From Sphaerosporella brunnea (taxonomy: Eukaryota > Ascomycota > Pezizomycetes > Pezizales > Pyronemataceae), in assembly GCA_008704415.1 (NCBI GenBank), contig VXIS01000156.1:40506-104505 (forward strand): a stretch of 64,000 nucleotides of DNA, given 5' to 3'. Both the position numbers and the translations under genes were made by a program. The notes under the pieces were generated by a model, which made no database searches, had not been told where the DNA came from, and saw only the letters and a list, made by a program, of their open reading frames with translations. Shown here piece after piece: positions 43,354 through 56,401 of the stretch (positions are counted from its first letter, which is position 1; each line of letters opens with the position of its first letter).

Positions 43354-46300
43354 CTACGCGTACGCGTGCATACTCTCCATGCGGCCCGTTCCCTTGAGGT
43401 CGTTTTCAAACCCCTCCGCAACGCCCATAACGACGCGGATGTGTTTCATGCCCATCAGCTCGCGCTTGCTCTTGGCCAGGGCCTGGGCGGTTCGGACAAT
43501 GTTTTTAATCTAGGAAACGTCAGCCTGATCCAATTTGCCCGTCAGGGATTAGTGAAGCTCACCTGGCGACCGTTGAAATCCTTCTTAGCCAGCCACTCGA
43601 TGTCCGCCTCTGCAAACTCTCCGCCGTCCTGCGCCTTGACCATGTTGAAGAACATCGTCCAGATCTTGACCTTAGCCTTGAACCCGAGCTCGTTGTACCG
43701 GAGGGCAATGTGTATACGGCTCTGGAACGCCTCGTCGAAAGTCTCGACGCGGTTGGTGGTTAGGAAGAGGATGCCCTGGAAATATTCGAGCAGGCGCAAG
43801 AAGATGGACACCAAAGCGTTGCGGTGCATGTCCGCAAACGTGCGCTTCTCCAAGAACACGTCGGCCTCGTCGAGGAGCAGGACCGCGCCCCAGCTGTGCG
43901 CGATGTCCAGTATCTTCTGGAGCTCGTGTTCGAGCTGGGAGGGGTTGGTGCCGAGCTCGCCGGAGGAGACGCAGTACAGCGGACGGCGCAGGAGCTCGGC
44001 GATGCCCTCGGCGGTCAGGGTCTTGCCGACTCCCGGGGGTCCGTGCAGAACAGAGACCAGTCCGCGGCCCTTGCCGGCAACGATGTCGTCGATGGTGTTG
44101 GATCCGGAGGACGCCGTGTGGGACTCGACCAGAGCGCGCACTATCGCCTTCTGGTCATCGGGCAACACCAGCGACTCGAATGCCTTGTCGTTCCAGGCGA
44201 TGTCTTCCACCGTCTGCACCGGGAACTCGAGCCACAGCTTCTCGTTGAACGCCCAACCGAGCACCACCGGCGACGCGATCAGGTAGTCCTCGTCTGTCAG
44301 CTCGAGCTCCTTCTTGGCTGCGTCTTCATCCTTCTCGAAGAGCTCCACGTTCATGCTCTTCTCTTCCTCCTCGGCCTTGCTGACCAGGTGCCAGTCTCCC
44401 CTGTCGTCCTGGACGAAACGCATCGCCTTGCGCTGCTTCTCTTCTTCGTCTTCCTCCTCGCGCTTTTCAGCGCAGCAGCACTGGGAGCAGGCATCATCGT
44501 CTTCGCCGCCGCCGCCGCCGTCCTCCTCCTGGCCTTCCTCCTGGTCATCCTCATCCTCGTCCTTTTCGGAATCGAGGTGGAAGTAGTTGGCCTGATCGTC
44601 ATCTTCCGCATCGTTGTTCCGGGACTTGACGGAGGAAATAACGTAGTTAGGGTTGATCCGTCTGAAGGTCACAGGATCGATCATGATGCGGCCTTTGACG
44701 TGGACCTTGATGTACTGACGCTTCTTCTTCATGAAGGCAAGGCCGTTGTGCGCCTTGTACTGCATACCGCGGAGCGAAACGAACTTCTTGCCACGCTCGA
44801 TGAGTTTTGCGGTCAGCTCCTCGTGATCCTTTCGATACTTCAGGGGATAGCAGGCAAGATTGTTGATCTTGTGCACACCCCGGAACGCATCAATGTCGAC
44901 CATGACGTTTCCCCAGCCGAAGCCGCCGCCGTCTTTGGCGTCCTTGAGGTTGTCCTTCCCATCAAACTCGAGATATCGTCCCTCGATTGACCACCATTTG
45001 CCGCGCATGAAGCTCGAGTTTAGCTGCGCATACTCCAGCTTGAACGCGCGAGGCTCGTTAGACCCGGCGCAAGTGGTGTACATGATGGTGTTGGGCTTGA
45101 GGATGGACCAGAGAAGATCGAAGGTGATGGATTTGTTTTCCAGGAGCGGGAAAAGCGTGGCCTTGGTGTTTTTGAAATCCATGTCGAGGTACTCGATCAA
45201 CAGCTTGACGTGGCAAACCTGGTCCTTCTTCTCCTCGTCGGTGAGAGGGACGGCGGGGACGCCAGTGGCGGGATCGATCTTTTGCTTCTTGGACTTCTTC
45301 CCCTCCGCGAGCGCCTTCGCCTTCTCGGGATCGGAGGCGGTTTCGACCCAGGCGGTAATCTCGGGATAATAGTTGAACAGCATGTTGGGGTCGACAGCGG
45401 GGACGTCTTCGACCAAGGAGACGCCGCGGACATCAGACATGATTTCGCCGAGAGCATCCTTGAGGAGCGGCGATTTGACGTCAATCATCGTCTCAACGTA
45501 CTTTCCATCGTAGTCGAAGATGCGGCGAACAGTGAAGATGAACGAGCTGTACTTGTCCGCCTTCGAGTGCGGTACAGTGTCGCGGATGTCCCAGTCGTGG
45601 AGTTCCTTGTCGTACACTGCGACATCAGCTATGGCCCGGCCCCTCGATAGCGGGGGAAGCGGTGCAACTTACATTCGTCCACGCGTTTGTACTCCAAAAC
45701 ACTGGCTCTGTTTTCGTCGCTCTCGTCGCCGTCCTTCTTGTCGGATTCCTGGTCTTTCATCGCCTTCTTGAGCGCCTTCCTCTCCTCCTTTCGCCGCTTC
45801 TTGGCCTTCTCCTTCTTCTTCTGTTGCTTTTTGGCCTTTCGCGAACGGTGCGAGCGGCGGGCAAGCAGAAGCCTCACGGCAGCCTCGAGGACCTGGTCTT
45901 CGGTCTCGCTATCGCTGGACGAGCTACTGTCGGAGCTGTCGCTGGAACTGGAGCTGTCGGAATCGGAGGAGTCGCTATCGCTGTTGTCGGAGTCGGAAGA
46001 ATCGCTATCGGAGTCGGAGTCATCCTTCTTCGATTTCTTGCTCTTCTTTGACTTTTTGTCCTTCTTGTCTTTCTTGGGTTTCTTCTCCTTGTCCTTGTCC
46101 TTGTCCTTCTTTTCCTTCTTGACCTCGTCCTTGTCTTTCTCCTTCTCGTCTTTCTTTTCTTTCTTCTCCTTCTTGTCTTTCTTGCTCTCTTCCTTTTCCT
46201 TTTCTGTCTTTTCCTTCTCCTTCTCGGCGGCTTCCCGCGCGGCAGCCTCGGCCTTTTTGTGCTCCTCCTTATCGGACTTCGACTTGCGGTGCGAGCATGG

Positions 46301-46486
46301 CCGCTTCTTGGAGGGGGCCTCTTCCGTGATCTTCTTCTCCTCGACCGCTTCCGTGGACGCGGGTGTGGGTTCGGGGGTGGAGGTAGCCGGGGTGTCTGGC
46401 TCGAGAGCGGTAGAGGTGGAAGCGGAGATGGAAGTGGCAGGGGTCGAGGCCTCGCGGTCTTCGGCGGCGGTTTGCGCAGAGGACAT
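43354..46486 (-). CDS. Large AAA+ ATPase with charged N-terminal domain (DUF7025-type)
   Basis: Exons 45673-46486, 43563-45616 and 43354-43509 join to 1007 residues; introns are 56 and 53 bp. Residues 1-270 are low complexity: a Ser/Thr/Pro start, then long Lys/Glu and Ser/Asp runs. Residues 272-600 form a globular region (LYDKELHDW onwards) like the DUF7025 domain that precedes AAA in many fungal proteins. An acidic, Cys-containing linker (about 607-666) follows. The AAA core has Walker A GPPGVGKT (797-804), Walker B LLLDEAD (851-857), a sensor-like LTTNR, and RIHIALRY where arginine fingers are expected. The last exon supplies the lid helix (IKNIVRTAQALAKSK). The function is unknown; related proteins are predicted unfoldases. 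It is divergent from the F-box gene across about 1.4 kb. Confidence 0.9.
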
Positions 46487-47861
46487 CGCAGCCGTCGTGA
46501 AGAGGGTTGCGTGAGTGCGAGAGCGGAGGGGGGAGGGGGGGGGGGGAGGGATTTATGGTAGCTGTTTGCGGGAGGGGTGGGGGGGGGGGGGGGCGGGAAG
46601 CTAGCAAGAGCAGAGCTGGCTGGCTCGAGAGCGATGAAGGGGCGGCAGACAAAGAGGAGATTTGATGGATGGGATGTTCGAGGGCGATGAAGCAGATGAA
46701 GCAGCGAGTGTATTGTGGGGGAGAGGAGATGGGGGGACGGGGGGGGGCAGTCGCTCGCTTTTGAATGCTCGGTGGGACACGTTTTCGGCGGCGGCGGTGC
46801 TACGTTGACGGACGGTGCTGCTGCTGCCTACGGACGATGGCGATGATGACGACGATGATGAGTCGAACAGCGCGTGAGACGATTGAGTCAGAAGCTTGCT
46901 CTCGACGACGATGGTGTTTAGTTGTCTGTTTAAATCTCTTCAGCAGCTGTAGATTGCTGTATCATGGCTGCCTGGAGCTGCGGGGATTGCCTGCTTACTT
47001 ACATGTTCGGGGGCATCGATAGAGCCTCGCGTTTGCATGTGGTTGCAGCTGGCTGCGCCACAACGAAGCAGTCCGCAGCATCCGCGGCCACGGCGCAGGA
47101 CATGTATCCATCGCCGCCTCCCGACTGAGCACTTCCCACACGCAGCGTCCGTCTGCCCTGCAGACGCCGTCTGTCCGTAAATCTGTGCCAGTCCATCATC
47201 GCCGCCAGCCCTCGGCAGTTGGCGTTCCCAGCTCAAAACGGATAGCCCACGCGCGGTGACGGCCGGAACCAGACTAGCGGCTCGCGTGCAGGCGATTCAG
47301 CCTTGCGGCGATGACACACGCAGCCACAAGGCACAGTCGCTCGCTGTGGCGAATAATCGCTTGCTTGACAGCAATCGGCATTGGTTGGCATTGATTGGAC
47401 CACCCACTTCCCCCGCTATCGATGGAGCCCTTCACCAGTTCGCACTCGCTGATGCCCACCCCCGCGACCGCGGGCTTTTGAAAACCCGTACACGTACCCA
47501 CGTGCCGATTGAATCGCCAATTGAACGATCCCCCCGTCGACGCGTCTCCCTCAGAAATCGATACATTCGTTCACTTCGCTAACGCGTGACCGTCGTCATT
47601 CACCTCGCCTCTCGGAAAGTCGTTGTGACCTCGTCTTCGCGAACAACCCCACCACACCTCTACCTCTACCTCTACCTCTACCTCCACCCCCCACTACCAC
47701 CCCCACCACCACCACCGCCGCCACCACCTCCTCCTCACCACCCGCAATCGCCTCACATCCCCCCCCCCCCCCCCCCCACCCCCAAATCTCTTGCCCTGCG
47801 TAAACCCAATCTCGCCCTGCTCACCGCCCGATTCTCCGCTATCCCTCCAACCGCAACCAGA
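46487..47861. other. Divergent promoter region, AAA+ and F-box genes
   Basis: About 1.4 kb between two start codons pointing away from each other. It contains G-runs near 46535 and 46580 and a C-run of about 17 at 47760-47776, with C/T-rich sequence typical of a fungal 5' leader before the F-box ATG. No gene is supported. Confidence 0.6.
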
Positions 47862-50685
47862 ATGGCATCGCGCCCCATTCCGCCTCAGGACCACCGCAAC
47901 TACACCTACGGTCCGAACCCGGCGATGGTAAGTAGCGAGCCGTTTATGCTGCCGATTGCGACCTCCGTTCTGACATCATCCCTGCAGGGCCCCATTTCGA
48001 TGGCCCCCGTAGTCCCTCCCGAGCCGATCGACGGAAACGAGCTCGCTCCGTACCGCTACGGTGGTCCGAGGCGGAAGCACGCGAAGCAGATCGCCCGCGC
48101 CGCCCAAGTCACCAAGCCGTGGAAGGGCAAGGTAATCGCTTCCGTCGACGTTGAAAAAAAAAAAAAAAAAAAAAAAAAAATACCTTTTGCTGACGTCGAC
48201 AGTCGATCATCGACGTCCCCAGGGATGTCCTCTGTGAGGTGTTCGACTACCTCGATGTGGGTGATCTCAAGGTCGTTGCCTTGGTCTGCAAGGCTCTATC
48301 GTTCCTGGCTTCGAGCTGCCTCTACAAACGCTATGTCTGGAAGGTGAAGGGTTCGAGGAACGTGGAGACTGTGCAATTTGCGCACGCAATGCGATCTCTG
48401 GTAAGTTTCGCTGGCGAGGCTGCAGTTAGCGGCCGCTTGCGGGTTGCTGACGTATCTTACTTACTTATCTTTGACAGGCGACCACCCGTCGAGGCGAGTT
48501 GATCGCGACCGCCGATTTTTACCACTCGGAGAACATGCATGACACGTTTTCGCTGCTGGAAAATCTGCCAGGATTGACCAGACTCTCGATCCGTTTCCGA
48601 GATGTGGACAAGTTCCCACACTCGTACAACGAAGACCAGTTCGCGGCCAAGTTCCCAGACCTACTTCCCAGGCTCGAGGAGCTCAATGTCCACCCCTCGC
48701 ACGGATTCCCGGAATTGGAGCCCATCCTCAAGTGGACGACAAGCTTGCAGAGATTGTTCGTCGCGGTTCCCTACAGGTGGCAGCCTCCGGGTGATGTTTT
48801 CACCCGCGACAACGCCATCAGCAAGCTCGTCGGCGATCAGCTGAGAGAGCTGCGCCTCGGTGCGCAGGAGGACGACTATTCGGACTACGACGACTCCCAG
48901 TACCAGGTCGGCTCGATCGTCCGGTTCGCGTCGCTGCCCGACGTCTCGTGCAGAGAGGACTTCCCAAACCTCAAGCGCGTCGAGTTTGGTGAGATGTGGA
49001 TCTGCGAGGATGATCCCTTCAACCGGATCAAGTTCATGATCGAAGTGTGGAAAGCCCACGTGGCGCACGGCGGATGGGACGTCAAGCTCCACGACTCCCT
49101 CGAGATTGCCTGGTTCGAGCTCATCGAGCTGGAAAAGCGCGGGCTCGCATTCAGCAAGCGCTTCTTGGCCTGGCTGGACAAACTCAAGGGCCCCAACGAT
49201 GACGACATCCTTTTCGCCGACGACATGGTCCACACGTGGGAGGAGCTTAGCGCCCCGAGGATTCTGGAGATCACCGACTTCGGCATGCAGCTGATGGACT
49301 CCCACCGCAGGTTCCGGCTCAAGATAGCCGGCGAGTACCCACCTAACTCGGAACCGCAAACGATCGCGACCCTGCTGAACATCGCGCCGTCCGTCACGAG
49401 CGTAACCATCCGGCCACACCAGTTTCCCATCAGCGAAACGCGTTTCGGCCGCGAGGAAACCATACAGGAGGCTCAGGAGGTATTCGTGCAGTGGAACGAC
49501 TTCTTCAAGGAGTTCTTCCCGAAATGCGTGAACATGGAAACCCTTCGCATCCGCTCGGATACGACTGGTGATGGTGGGGATATTCCTCTGGGCAAATACG
49601 AGATCGACCTCGCGAAGTTGTGCCGTCGGTTCAAGCTCAGGCATCTGGACGTGGATGCGTCCGCCTTGACGCAGCCGGAGACTAATGCTGGCCACGACAT
49701 CCCGTACACCATCAACCAGGAAGAACCGTACATGGCGATTAAGCATCTGGCTTGGATTTCGCTCCCCGATCCACGCAGCGGGTACAATGATCTCAAAAAC
49801 AACTTGCTCAACCTGACGCACCTGACACTCCACGGAATCTTCCTCCACAGGCAGACCGAGTTCATCTGGTTCACGAACCTACCGGCAAAGTTGAAGAACA
49901 TGGTCAAACTTTGCGTACATGGTCTGGTGTGGCACGCCGGCTTCGACAGGCAGTCAGCTTGGGGAGGGGAAGGAGACGGTTGGGAGGATATCGATGAGGA
50001 TGAAGATCCTTTCCTGGTGCACCACCACCAGATGCACTACCACCACCACGGTGACTACGAATTCCAGAACCCTCCCGATCCAAACCAGGATGCTGGTCGG
50101 GAACAACCATTCGACGACCACGACCGCTCGATGAACCAGGCGCTTGCCCACTTCTTCCTCAACGATTTCGAGCAAGCGATGCAGCAGAAGCTCGGACTCA
50201 CTCCCGAGAACTGCATGCAAAACGCCCAGTACCGCATGGCGATTGCATCCCGTGACGCTATGCGCGGAGAATTGGAGCGCCGCGGTAGAGACGGAACCGT
50301 GCGGACGCAGCTCAATCCTTTCATTCACTACGGATTTCCAATCCCCGGCCCTCCTGAAACCCCAGATCCCGAGGAGGAGCGGGAAGACGAGCCTGAAGAG
50401 GACGACGGCAGCGATGCCGAGTCTACCGACTCGGGCTTCGGCACCGACCCCCGCTTCGCCGAGCAGATCGACGAGGAACTCCGTAGCGCGCGTCTCGCGG
50501 AGTGGGTGCGCCAGGTCCTTCTGGCCACCGCTCGCCGCACGGGTAGCAAGTGCAGAGACTTTGAAATCACGGATGTGAAGGTCGATGCTACTAGCCTCAG
50601 GCCGTGGTACTTTAGGGAGCAGAAGGCGGAAGACTGGATCCAGACTGCATTGGGAACCAATTCAATTGCGCTGCAGTACTTTTAG
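47862..50685 (+). CDS. F-box protein, 871 residues
   Basis: Four exons (47862-47927, 47988-48131, 48203-48400, 48478-50685; introns 60, 71 and 77 bp). The F-box starts at about residue 73 (IDVPRDVLCEVFDYLDVGDL, ending near YKRY at about 115). The long last exon holds a leucine-rich region without a regular LRR period, a His-rich patch (HHHQMHYHHHGD, about 590) and an acidic region (PDPEEEREDEPEEDD, about 760). F-box proteins link targets to the SCF ubiquitin ligase through Skp1; the target is unknown. The second intron contains a run of nearly 30 A, prone to sequencing error but outside coding. The first two exons were placed by splice sites and frame; the ATG sits in a good context (CAGAATGG). 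Confidence 0.9.
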
Positions 50686-51653
50686 GGTCAGTAATGAGGG
50701 TGCGTAAACATGTGGGGATCATCTGTTGCGTCTTTTTTTTCTCTGTTGCGTTTTTTACATAGGAAACGGGAATGGGGTGGGAATGGTGTGGCTGGGTGTT
50801 TCTGTTTGTTTTTGTTTCTGCTTCTGTTTTTCTTCCGTGCTTGGTGGGGATTTGCTTGAGGAGATACGGCGTAGTAATCAAGGCTTCCTTTTTTCTCATA
50901 TTTTCCTTGGCTTTTTTTTTTTTTTTTTTTTTTTTGTGGTAATATGGGGGGTTTTCTCGGTGAAAAGTATGCATACATGCAGGTAGACCTAAGAATGAAA
51001 ATAATGCTACATAAGTACTTGTAATACCGCATATGGCATTGGCGGGGGGGCGGCATAGCCCCCGCCATCTGTAAAGCCGTGCTTAGGTTTTTGGAACTTG
51101 GGATGTATGCCTGCCTCAACTCATGCACTGACTGGCAAACACGCCCGGATATGTCTTCAATACTGAGATCCTGCTCCTCCTCCTCCTCTGTCTTGAAGTT
51201 GACAAGGCCGTGTGGTTGTTCGGCAGGTGCAGATTATTATTTTTTTGATTTTTTTTTTGAGCAATGGCTGATCTGCGGGGTTGTATACGACTGGTTAGAT
51301 AGGACTCGAGCTCGGGACCACACTGGTTGTTTGAAGGGTGTTGAAAAGATGTGAGAGGCCTGCATTTTTTTTTTTGGTTTTTTTTTGGTTTTTTGGGATG
51401 TACTGTTGGCTGGTTGGTTAGTTAGTTAGATAGCTTCGGTGTTTTTTTTTCTGGGGAGTTGAGGATGTTTTGTCAAGTAAGCATATATCAAGCATATATC
51501 ATCCAGTTGGGAAGTCAGAAGACATGCTCGTGGGGGGAGGGGGGGCAGTGCAGCGCGTATCTTCTGCCTCGAAAGGAACCCAAACCACCTAACGACACAC
51601 TCTCTCGAGCGTGTACGTTTATTTTCCGAAGCCACGGTTGTGTGCGCTGCAAC
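50686..51653. other. Intergenic, T-rich
   Basis: No supported gene. Several long T-runs (near 50910-50934, 51242, 51368-51395) and GGTT/GTTA simple repeats near 51408-51430. Confidence 0.5.
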
Positions 51654-53145
51654 ATGACGTTCGGGTTCTCCGTGGGCGATTTCGTGGGCGTGCTGGCGTC
51701 CAAGGAGTGGGACCGCGCGCATCCACACCCCCCCGCCCGCGCAACAGAGCTCCCTTCAACGCGCTGGTCGAGGAACACAAGATCTGCAAACGGCTGCTGG
51801 AGGACTTCAGGGAAAGCTCCGAGAGGTATACGCAGGCTGTCGTGAAGCAGGGTGAGGCGGGAATGGGCGAAGATCAAGTGGGTGCATGTAACATGTTCCA
51901 TTCCGACGATGCGATAGCGCTGGATGCATGGCGAGGGGCGATCGATATGCTGAGCTGGGTATGTGGCGTTTTTCCCGGGGAAAAAAAAAAAGGCCCTGTT
52001 CTCACAGAGATGCAGCCAGAAGATATTGCGAGCTCCCACTCAGCGGTTGTGGGCCGAAAACACCTTCGCGCTTAAGGACGTGCTTTCTGCCATGCAGAGC
52101 GGTATCGTGAAAATCCTCGATTTGCAAAAATCCCCAGCGCCGGGTTTTGTTCCCCCCCAGCTGAAATTTGTTCGAGGCTATTGGAAGGGCCCGCGCCTAT
52201 CTACCTTACAAGGTGGGGCGATTGTTTCTCTCGCTTTTGCCACAGTCTACTGATCTCTGCAGATTTTTCACGGCTTATCTTCAGAGACCCAAAGGGAGAT
52301 CTTGCAGCGAGCGGGAGTACAAATATCGCCGACGAAGACACTCTCATTCTGGAGGACAAAAGTGGACCGAGCTCATCAGGCCGGGTATGAGTGAGTATAA
52401 GCTTGAGCATGATATTGCGCAAGTCTTCGGTGAAGCTTGTCCACGCTGCCTGAACTGTCTGGGCGTCGACTCCGTTGGTAACGTTTTCTTTCCGGCGGCG
52501 GTGACAGGGCGACTCGCTAACAGTCACGCCAAGTTCTTTACACCAAGTGACGTTCCGGATGTCTGACCAAGAGCGGGCGGATCGTCGAGCTTCCCGAGCG
52601 GCCTCCAGATCTGCAAAAACCGTCTTCAAGAGCGGAATCTGCTTCAGCACAAGTGCGAGACGAAGACATTTTCCATCCGAGAAATCACGACGATAAAGGG
52701 ACAGGGGCAGCACGCCGCAATGGAAGGCGAGGCTGGACAGTCCAAGGGAACCAGGCGCGGGTGTGGTGATTCGGCTAGGGAGGGGTGCGTTGCTAACTTG
52801 TCCGCACAGCCTCTCGGAAGATGCTACAACTGCCACAGCGCCGAAACCTCAGAGTGGCGGAGAGCCCGGACGTTGTGCGATACTTGTGGATTGCGTACGT
52901 ATATAGGTCGCAGCGTCCCATCGCTGATGCTTTCCGAAAGAACAGGACATGCCAAGCTCACCCTGATCTATAAGTGGCTGACTGCCCAGATCCCGCGCCG
53001 AATTCATCTTTCTTCCAGGACACATAACCATCTGCACGCACCACGTGACGAACCACGACGACATACGGCTCGCCAGGCGTTGTTCTGGGGGATTTTCATG
53101 TGTGTTCTGGGGATGGGGGCGGGGGGCGGAGGGGGGTTTACATGA
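51654..53145 (+). pseudogene. Broken GATA-finger protein gene with STAND-type leader
   Basis: The start (MTFGFSVGDFVGVL) is the usual leader of fungal STAND/N-terminal-domain proteins. A helix follows in a shifted frame (NALVEEHKICKRLLEDF). After intron 51959-52007 comes a segment ending GFVPPQLKF; an extra T shifts the frame to EAIGRARAYLPYK, the start of a ubiquitin-like module whose end (ADEDTLILED, KWTELIRPGM) needs one more A. A clean intron (52761-52809, branch GCTAAC) precedes a GATA finger, CYNCHSAETSEWRR then TLCDTCGL (52822-52890). Intron 52895-52945 leads to RHAKLT, as in intact homologues. The finger has 14 residues between its Cys pairs, about four fewer than normal. With several frameshifts it is probably dead, but all lie at short runs, so sequence error is possible. 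Confidence 0.55.
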
Positions 53146-54868
53146 TGTTGTTGGGCTGCGCGTTCTCCTACAGTTGAACGGTCGTGGTCTACATTTCCGC
53201 GTTTGTTTCTCGCGAAGTCCATATCATCGCTCTTTCGGGTCTTCGTCTTGTCCACCCACCCCGGTTCAGTTTTTCCGGAGCCATCGGTACGGGGCCGACT
53301 ACCCTCTTTCCAGCTTGTATGCGTTACCGGAGCGGAACGGGCAAGTTGGTTGTGGTCAGACATACATTTCGTTCGGGCGATGCGATGGCAGCAGGACCCC
53401 GGGTTGCAGAGAACGAGAAAGTTGCCATACGTTTTTGGTTTTTGGCTATTCTCCCCATTTTTTTTTGCCGGCCAACTAACATACCATGCGGTGGTGTTTT
53501 TTTTTTTTTTTTTTATTGTTGTTGTTTTTTCGCGCTCGTGGTGGCGAGGGTTGCCGAGCCCCCCGATGGCGGCGAGTTCCCGAACAAAAAAAAGATCACG
53601 CGGCTGGTGGATGCCAGAACACTCGGTGCCGGCACTCCGGTAGATGTGAACCCGTTTTGTCATCATCAGCGCGGCGAACGAGTTGTTTGGCCACCAGCAG
53701 CAGCAGCAGCGGAGAATGTGGTGCTGCAATCTGTGTCCTGCCTGTGGTTTGTTTGTGCCCCCCCGTCTTCGCTCACTCTGCTTCTCGAAAAGACGGCCGC
53801 CATTGTTTGCCAAGTTCATCCATCCCCACAGCACAGCACAGCACAGCCCAGCGCAGCGCAGCGTGAGCTCCAATACTGCCTGCTTGTGTACCTCATCACC
53901 ATCACCACGACTTGTTCCCGAAAGCCGAAAGCAAAGCATCAACCAGGCTCTCTTCGTTCTTGGAAAAAAAAAACAATGAAAAAATTGTGCCAGAGCTCAC
54001 TCCGCAATTCCGCCATTCCACGTTCGCCCTCCCTGCGCAAAGTGCAAAAGAAAAGTCGCCGCACAAAACCGATTACCGGTAACAGCACACCGAGTGATGC
54101 CGCATGACTGACTGGCGAGAATTGTCACCCTCACCCGTACACACACAACCCGCAATCCCGGGCATAGCGCACAGGGGTGCAAATCCAAATCCAAATCCAA
54201 ATCCGAAACGAACCGGTGCCGCAAAACAAAACAAAAAAAAAAAAAAAACGAGGTACGCGTGCGTTTCAGAGTTTTTAGTTTGTTCTGGGTCTGGCTCAAC
54301 ACAGTGGAGTCGAGTAACTAAGCATGAACAAAAACAAATCCCAGCTCAGCTTAGCACGGCTTACGCGATGCACGACCTAACTCTACCCTGCAACTACATA
54401 TCGGAATAACAGAATTTCCCGGCCGCCACGCAGCATGCGGCATTTCAAATAAATATTTACGAGACCCAACACGCGTTATTTGAAACAGCACCTTGAAGCT
54501 TCTCTCGAGTCTCTCTCTCGATATAGTTTTATGCAAGCCAACAGCAGTAAGTAAGTAAAGTAAGTAAACAACAGAAATCTAACGTAACGTAACGAGTCTG
54601 CAGCAAAAACCAGTAGTAAAGACGCAAAACAAGACAGGACGCGAAAACAATCAGTTCCCTAAAAAAGATTCCCAAAGAAGAAGAAAATCCCAAATTCCAG
54701 ACCCAAAATATAGCAAAAGGAAACCAGTCCCTTCAAACAAAAAAAAAGAAAAAAAAACACCAGCAGGGAAAACCGATCATGAAAAGCGGTATAATGAAAT
54801 GAGAACCTGCATCCCCCCCCTCCCTACACCACCCCACCCCAAATGCAAAAAGAAGCAGCTGCGTCGGT
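53146..54868. other. Non-coding left-arm segment
   Basis: No supported gene. Frames of about 300 codons on both strands are low complexity and overlap. It contains an (AAATCC)n run (54179-54204), a CAG-rich stretch near 53695-53712 and homopolymer runs. Confidence 0.5.
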
Positions 54869-56401
54869 TTATACCTCGATGGCAGAGGCGATTGGCGCAT
54901 CCATGTCGTGGGGTTATACGCGGCGACGTCGAACTCAAACTTAAAGTCGTGGCCGAGCTCCTTCTGCATGCACGTGATGACAGCGTGGAGGACGTTCTCA
55001 AACAATCCCATGGACGCGGGGTTCTCCTTGTCGTTCTCGTCGCCCGTGTGGACGCCCGTCTTGACCAGGCACGTGTTCCAGCCGTACATGTTGCCGCCCA
55101 CGATGTCCGACTGCGGGTTGTCGCCGATCATGTACACGTTCTGCGGGAGCACGTTCTCCGAGTGGATCTCCTCCATCCACGACGTGAGCACCTCGTCGGC
55201 GTACGTGTAGGTGGCCGCCTCGGGCTTGCCGTAGATGGTGCGCTCGAGCTCGACGCCGGTCAGCGCCTTGTACATGGCCTCGAGCGCGATGCGGAAGGTG
55301 CCCTGGGACATGCGCGGGATCGGGTGCTCGGTCGGGCACAGCAGGTCGCCCTGGGAGAAGTAGATCGGGATCCGCTGGGAGATCGGGTCCTTGGCGATGG
55401 TTCCGTACCGGCCGTTCTCGGAGCGCAGAAGGTCGATGATGATCTGCATGTCTGTGGCGTAGTCTCGGCTGTCGCTGAACACAAGGATGGCCTCGATGTT
55501 CATGTTGGCGAAGTCGCGGGGCCGGGCTGAGGCCCGCTCCCAAGGCCCGAACACTCGGTACGGCGCGATGGTCTCGTCCCACGCAACGATGTCGTTGGGC
55601 ACCACGACGTCCTTGAAGCCGTACTGCTCGGCAATCTCGCGGCACCGGTAGCCTTCGCCGCCAACGACCAGGACTGTGTTGTAGTACTGAGCGAGCGCGG
55701 ACATGGGAGTGTGGGACTGGATGAACTGCTTGGTCGACACAGGCGAACCAAGGATGCCGGAGAGCTGCCTGCATCGCTCATCCTCGGGCTTACCGGAGCC
55801 GTTTGTGAGGAAGATGTGAGGAATCTACGCGCTGTTAGCTATAGCTCTCTGAAGCGCCGGAGGTGCACACCTTGATGCCCAACTCGTTGTCACCGTTCAG
55901 GATCTCCAGCGCCTTCTTTCCCTCCGGGATCAGACGGTCTCCGTGAACCAGCACTCCGTCGATGTCGAAGGCAAAGGCCATGTTCTTCGCGGCGGACACC
56001 TTCACCTGGGCCATATCCTGGGCCTTGCGGGCCATGATCTCGAAAGACGGAATGGCCTCAGGCATTCCCGGCCGCACGAAGGCCGACTTTCGGATTCTGG
56101 GAATGGGGAGCGAAGCCCCAAAGGAGTTTCTGGACGAGCGCCGCATCCTCTGGGAAGGCTCAACGCTGAGGGTGTGCATCAGACGCTCCGCCTCCGCCAG
56201 GGAGTCGCGGGTGGCCGGAACTTCGATAGGGGAGGCCTGCTCCTCGCCATTCTGTCGGTTCTGAGTGTCGACGGTTCTAACGAGAAGTTAGCTGGGCGGA
56301 TCCATAGATTTCTGAGAAGCGGCGTAGACGTACGGTCTGCCATTGCTGCCGTTCACGTACTTAGCGATGACATGGCCGTTGTGGTCGAAAGAGGGAGACA
56401 T
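54869..56401 (-). CDS. HAD-superfamily subfamily IIA hydrolase (CECR5-like), left copy, frameshifted near its end
   Basis: Same gene as at 60629-62162, in mirror image: exons 56334-56401, 55871-56276 and from 55824 down. At about 54905 this copy lacks one A present in the right arm (ACGACATGG instead of ACGAACATGG), which changes the C-terminus after AAYNPT and replaces the last ~12 residues with a longer tail read from the 3' flank. The catalytic part is unaffected. Either the right copy preserves the true end and this base was lost in sequence or assembly, or the two copies have begun to diverge. The right copy's compact end (DAPIASAIEV then stop) looks native. Confidence 0.85.

Noticed and set aside
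43824..44990. 388-codon plus frame antisense to the AAA+ gene
   Set aside because: Shadow of the sense coding region, which carries Walker A and B motifs.
48661..49848. 395-codon minus frame antisense to the F-box gene
   Set aside because: A shadow created by the high-GC codon bias of the sense gene; it has no independent motifs.
53184..54107. 307-codon frame in the left arm and its mirror at 62928-63851
   Set aside because: Low complexity with homopolymer-coded Phe and Cys runs, overlapped by equally long frames on both strands, no motif.
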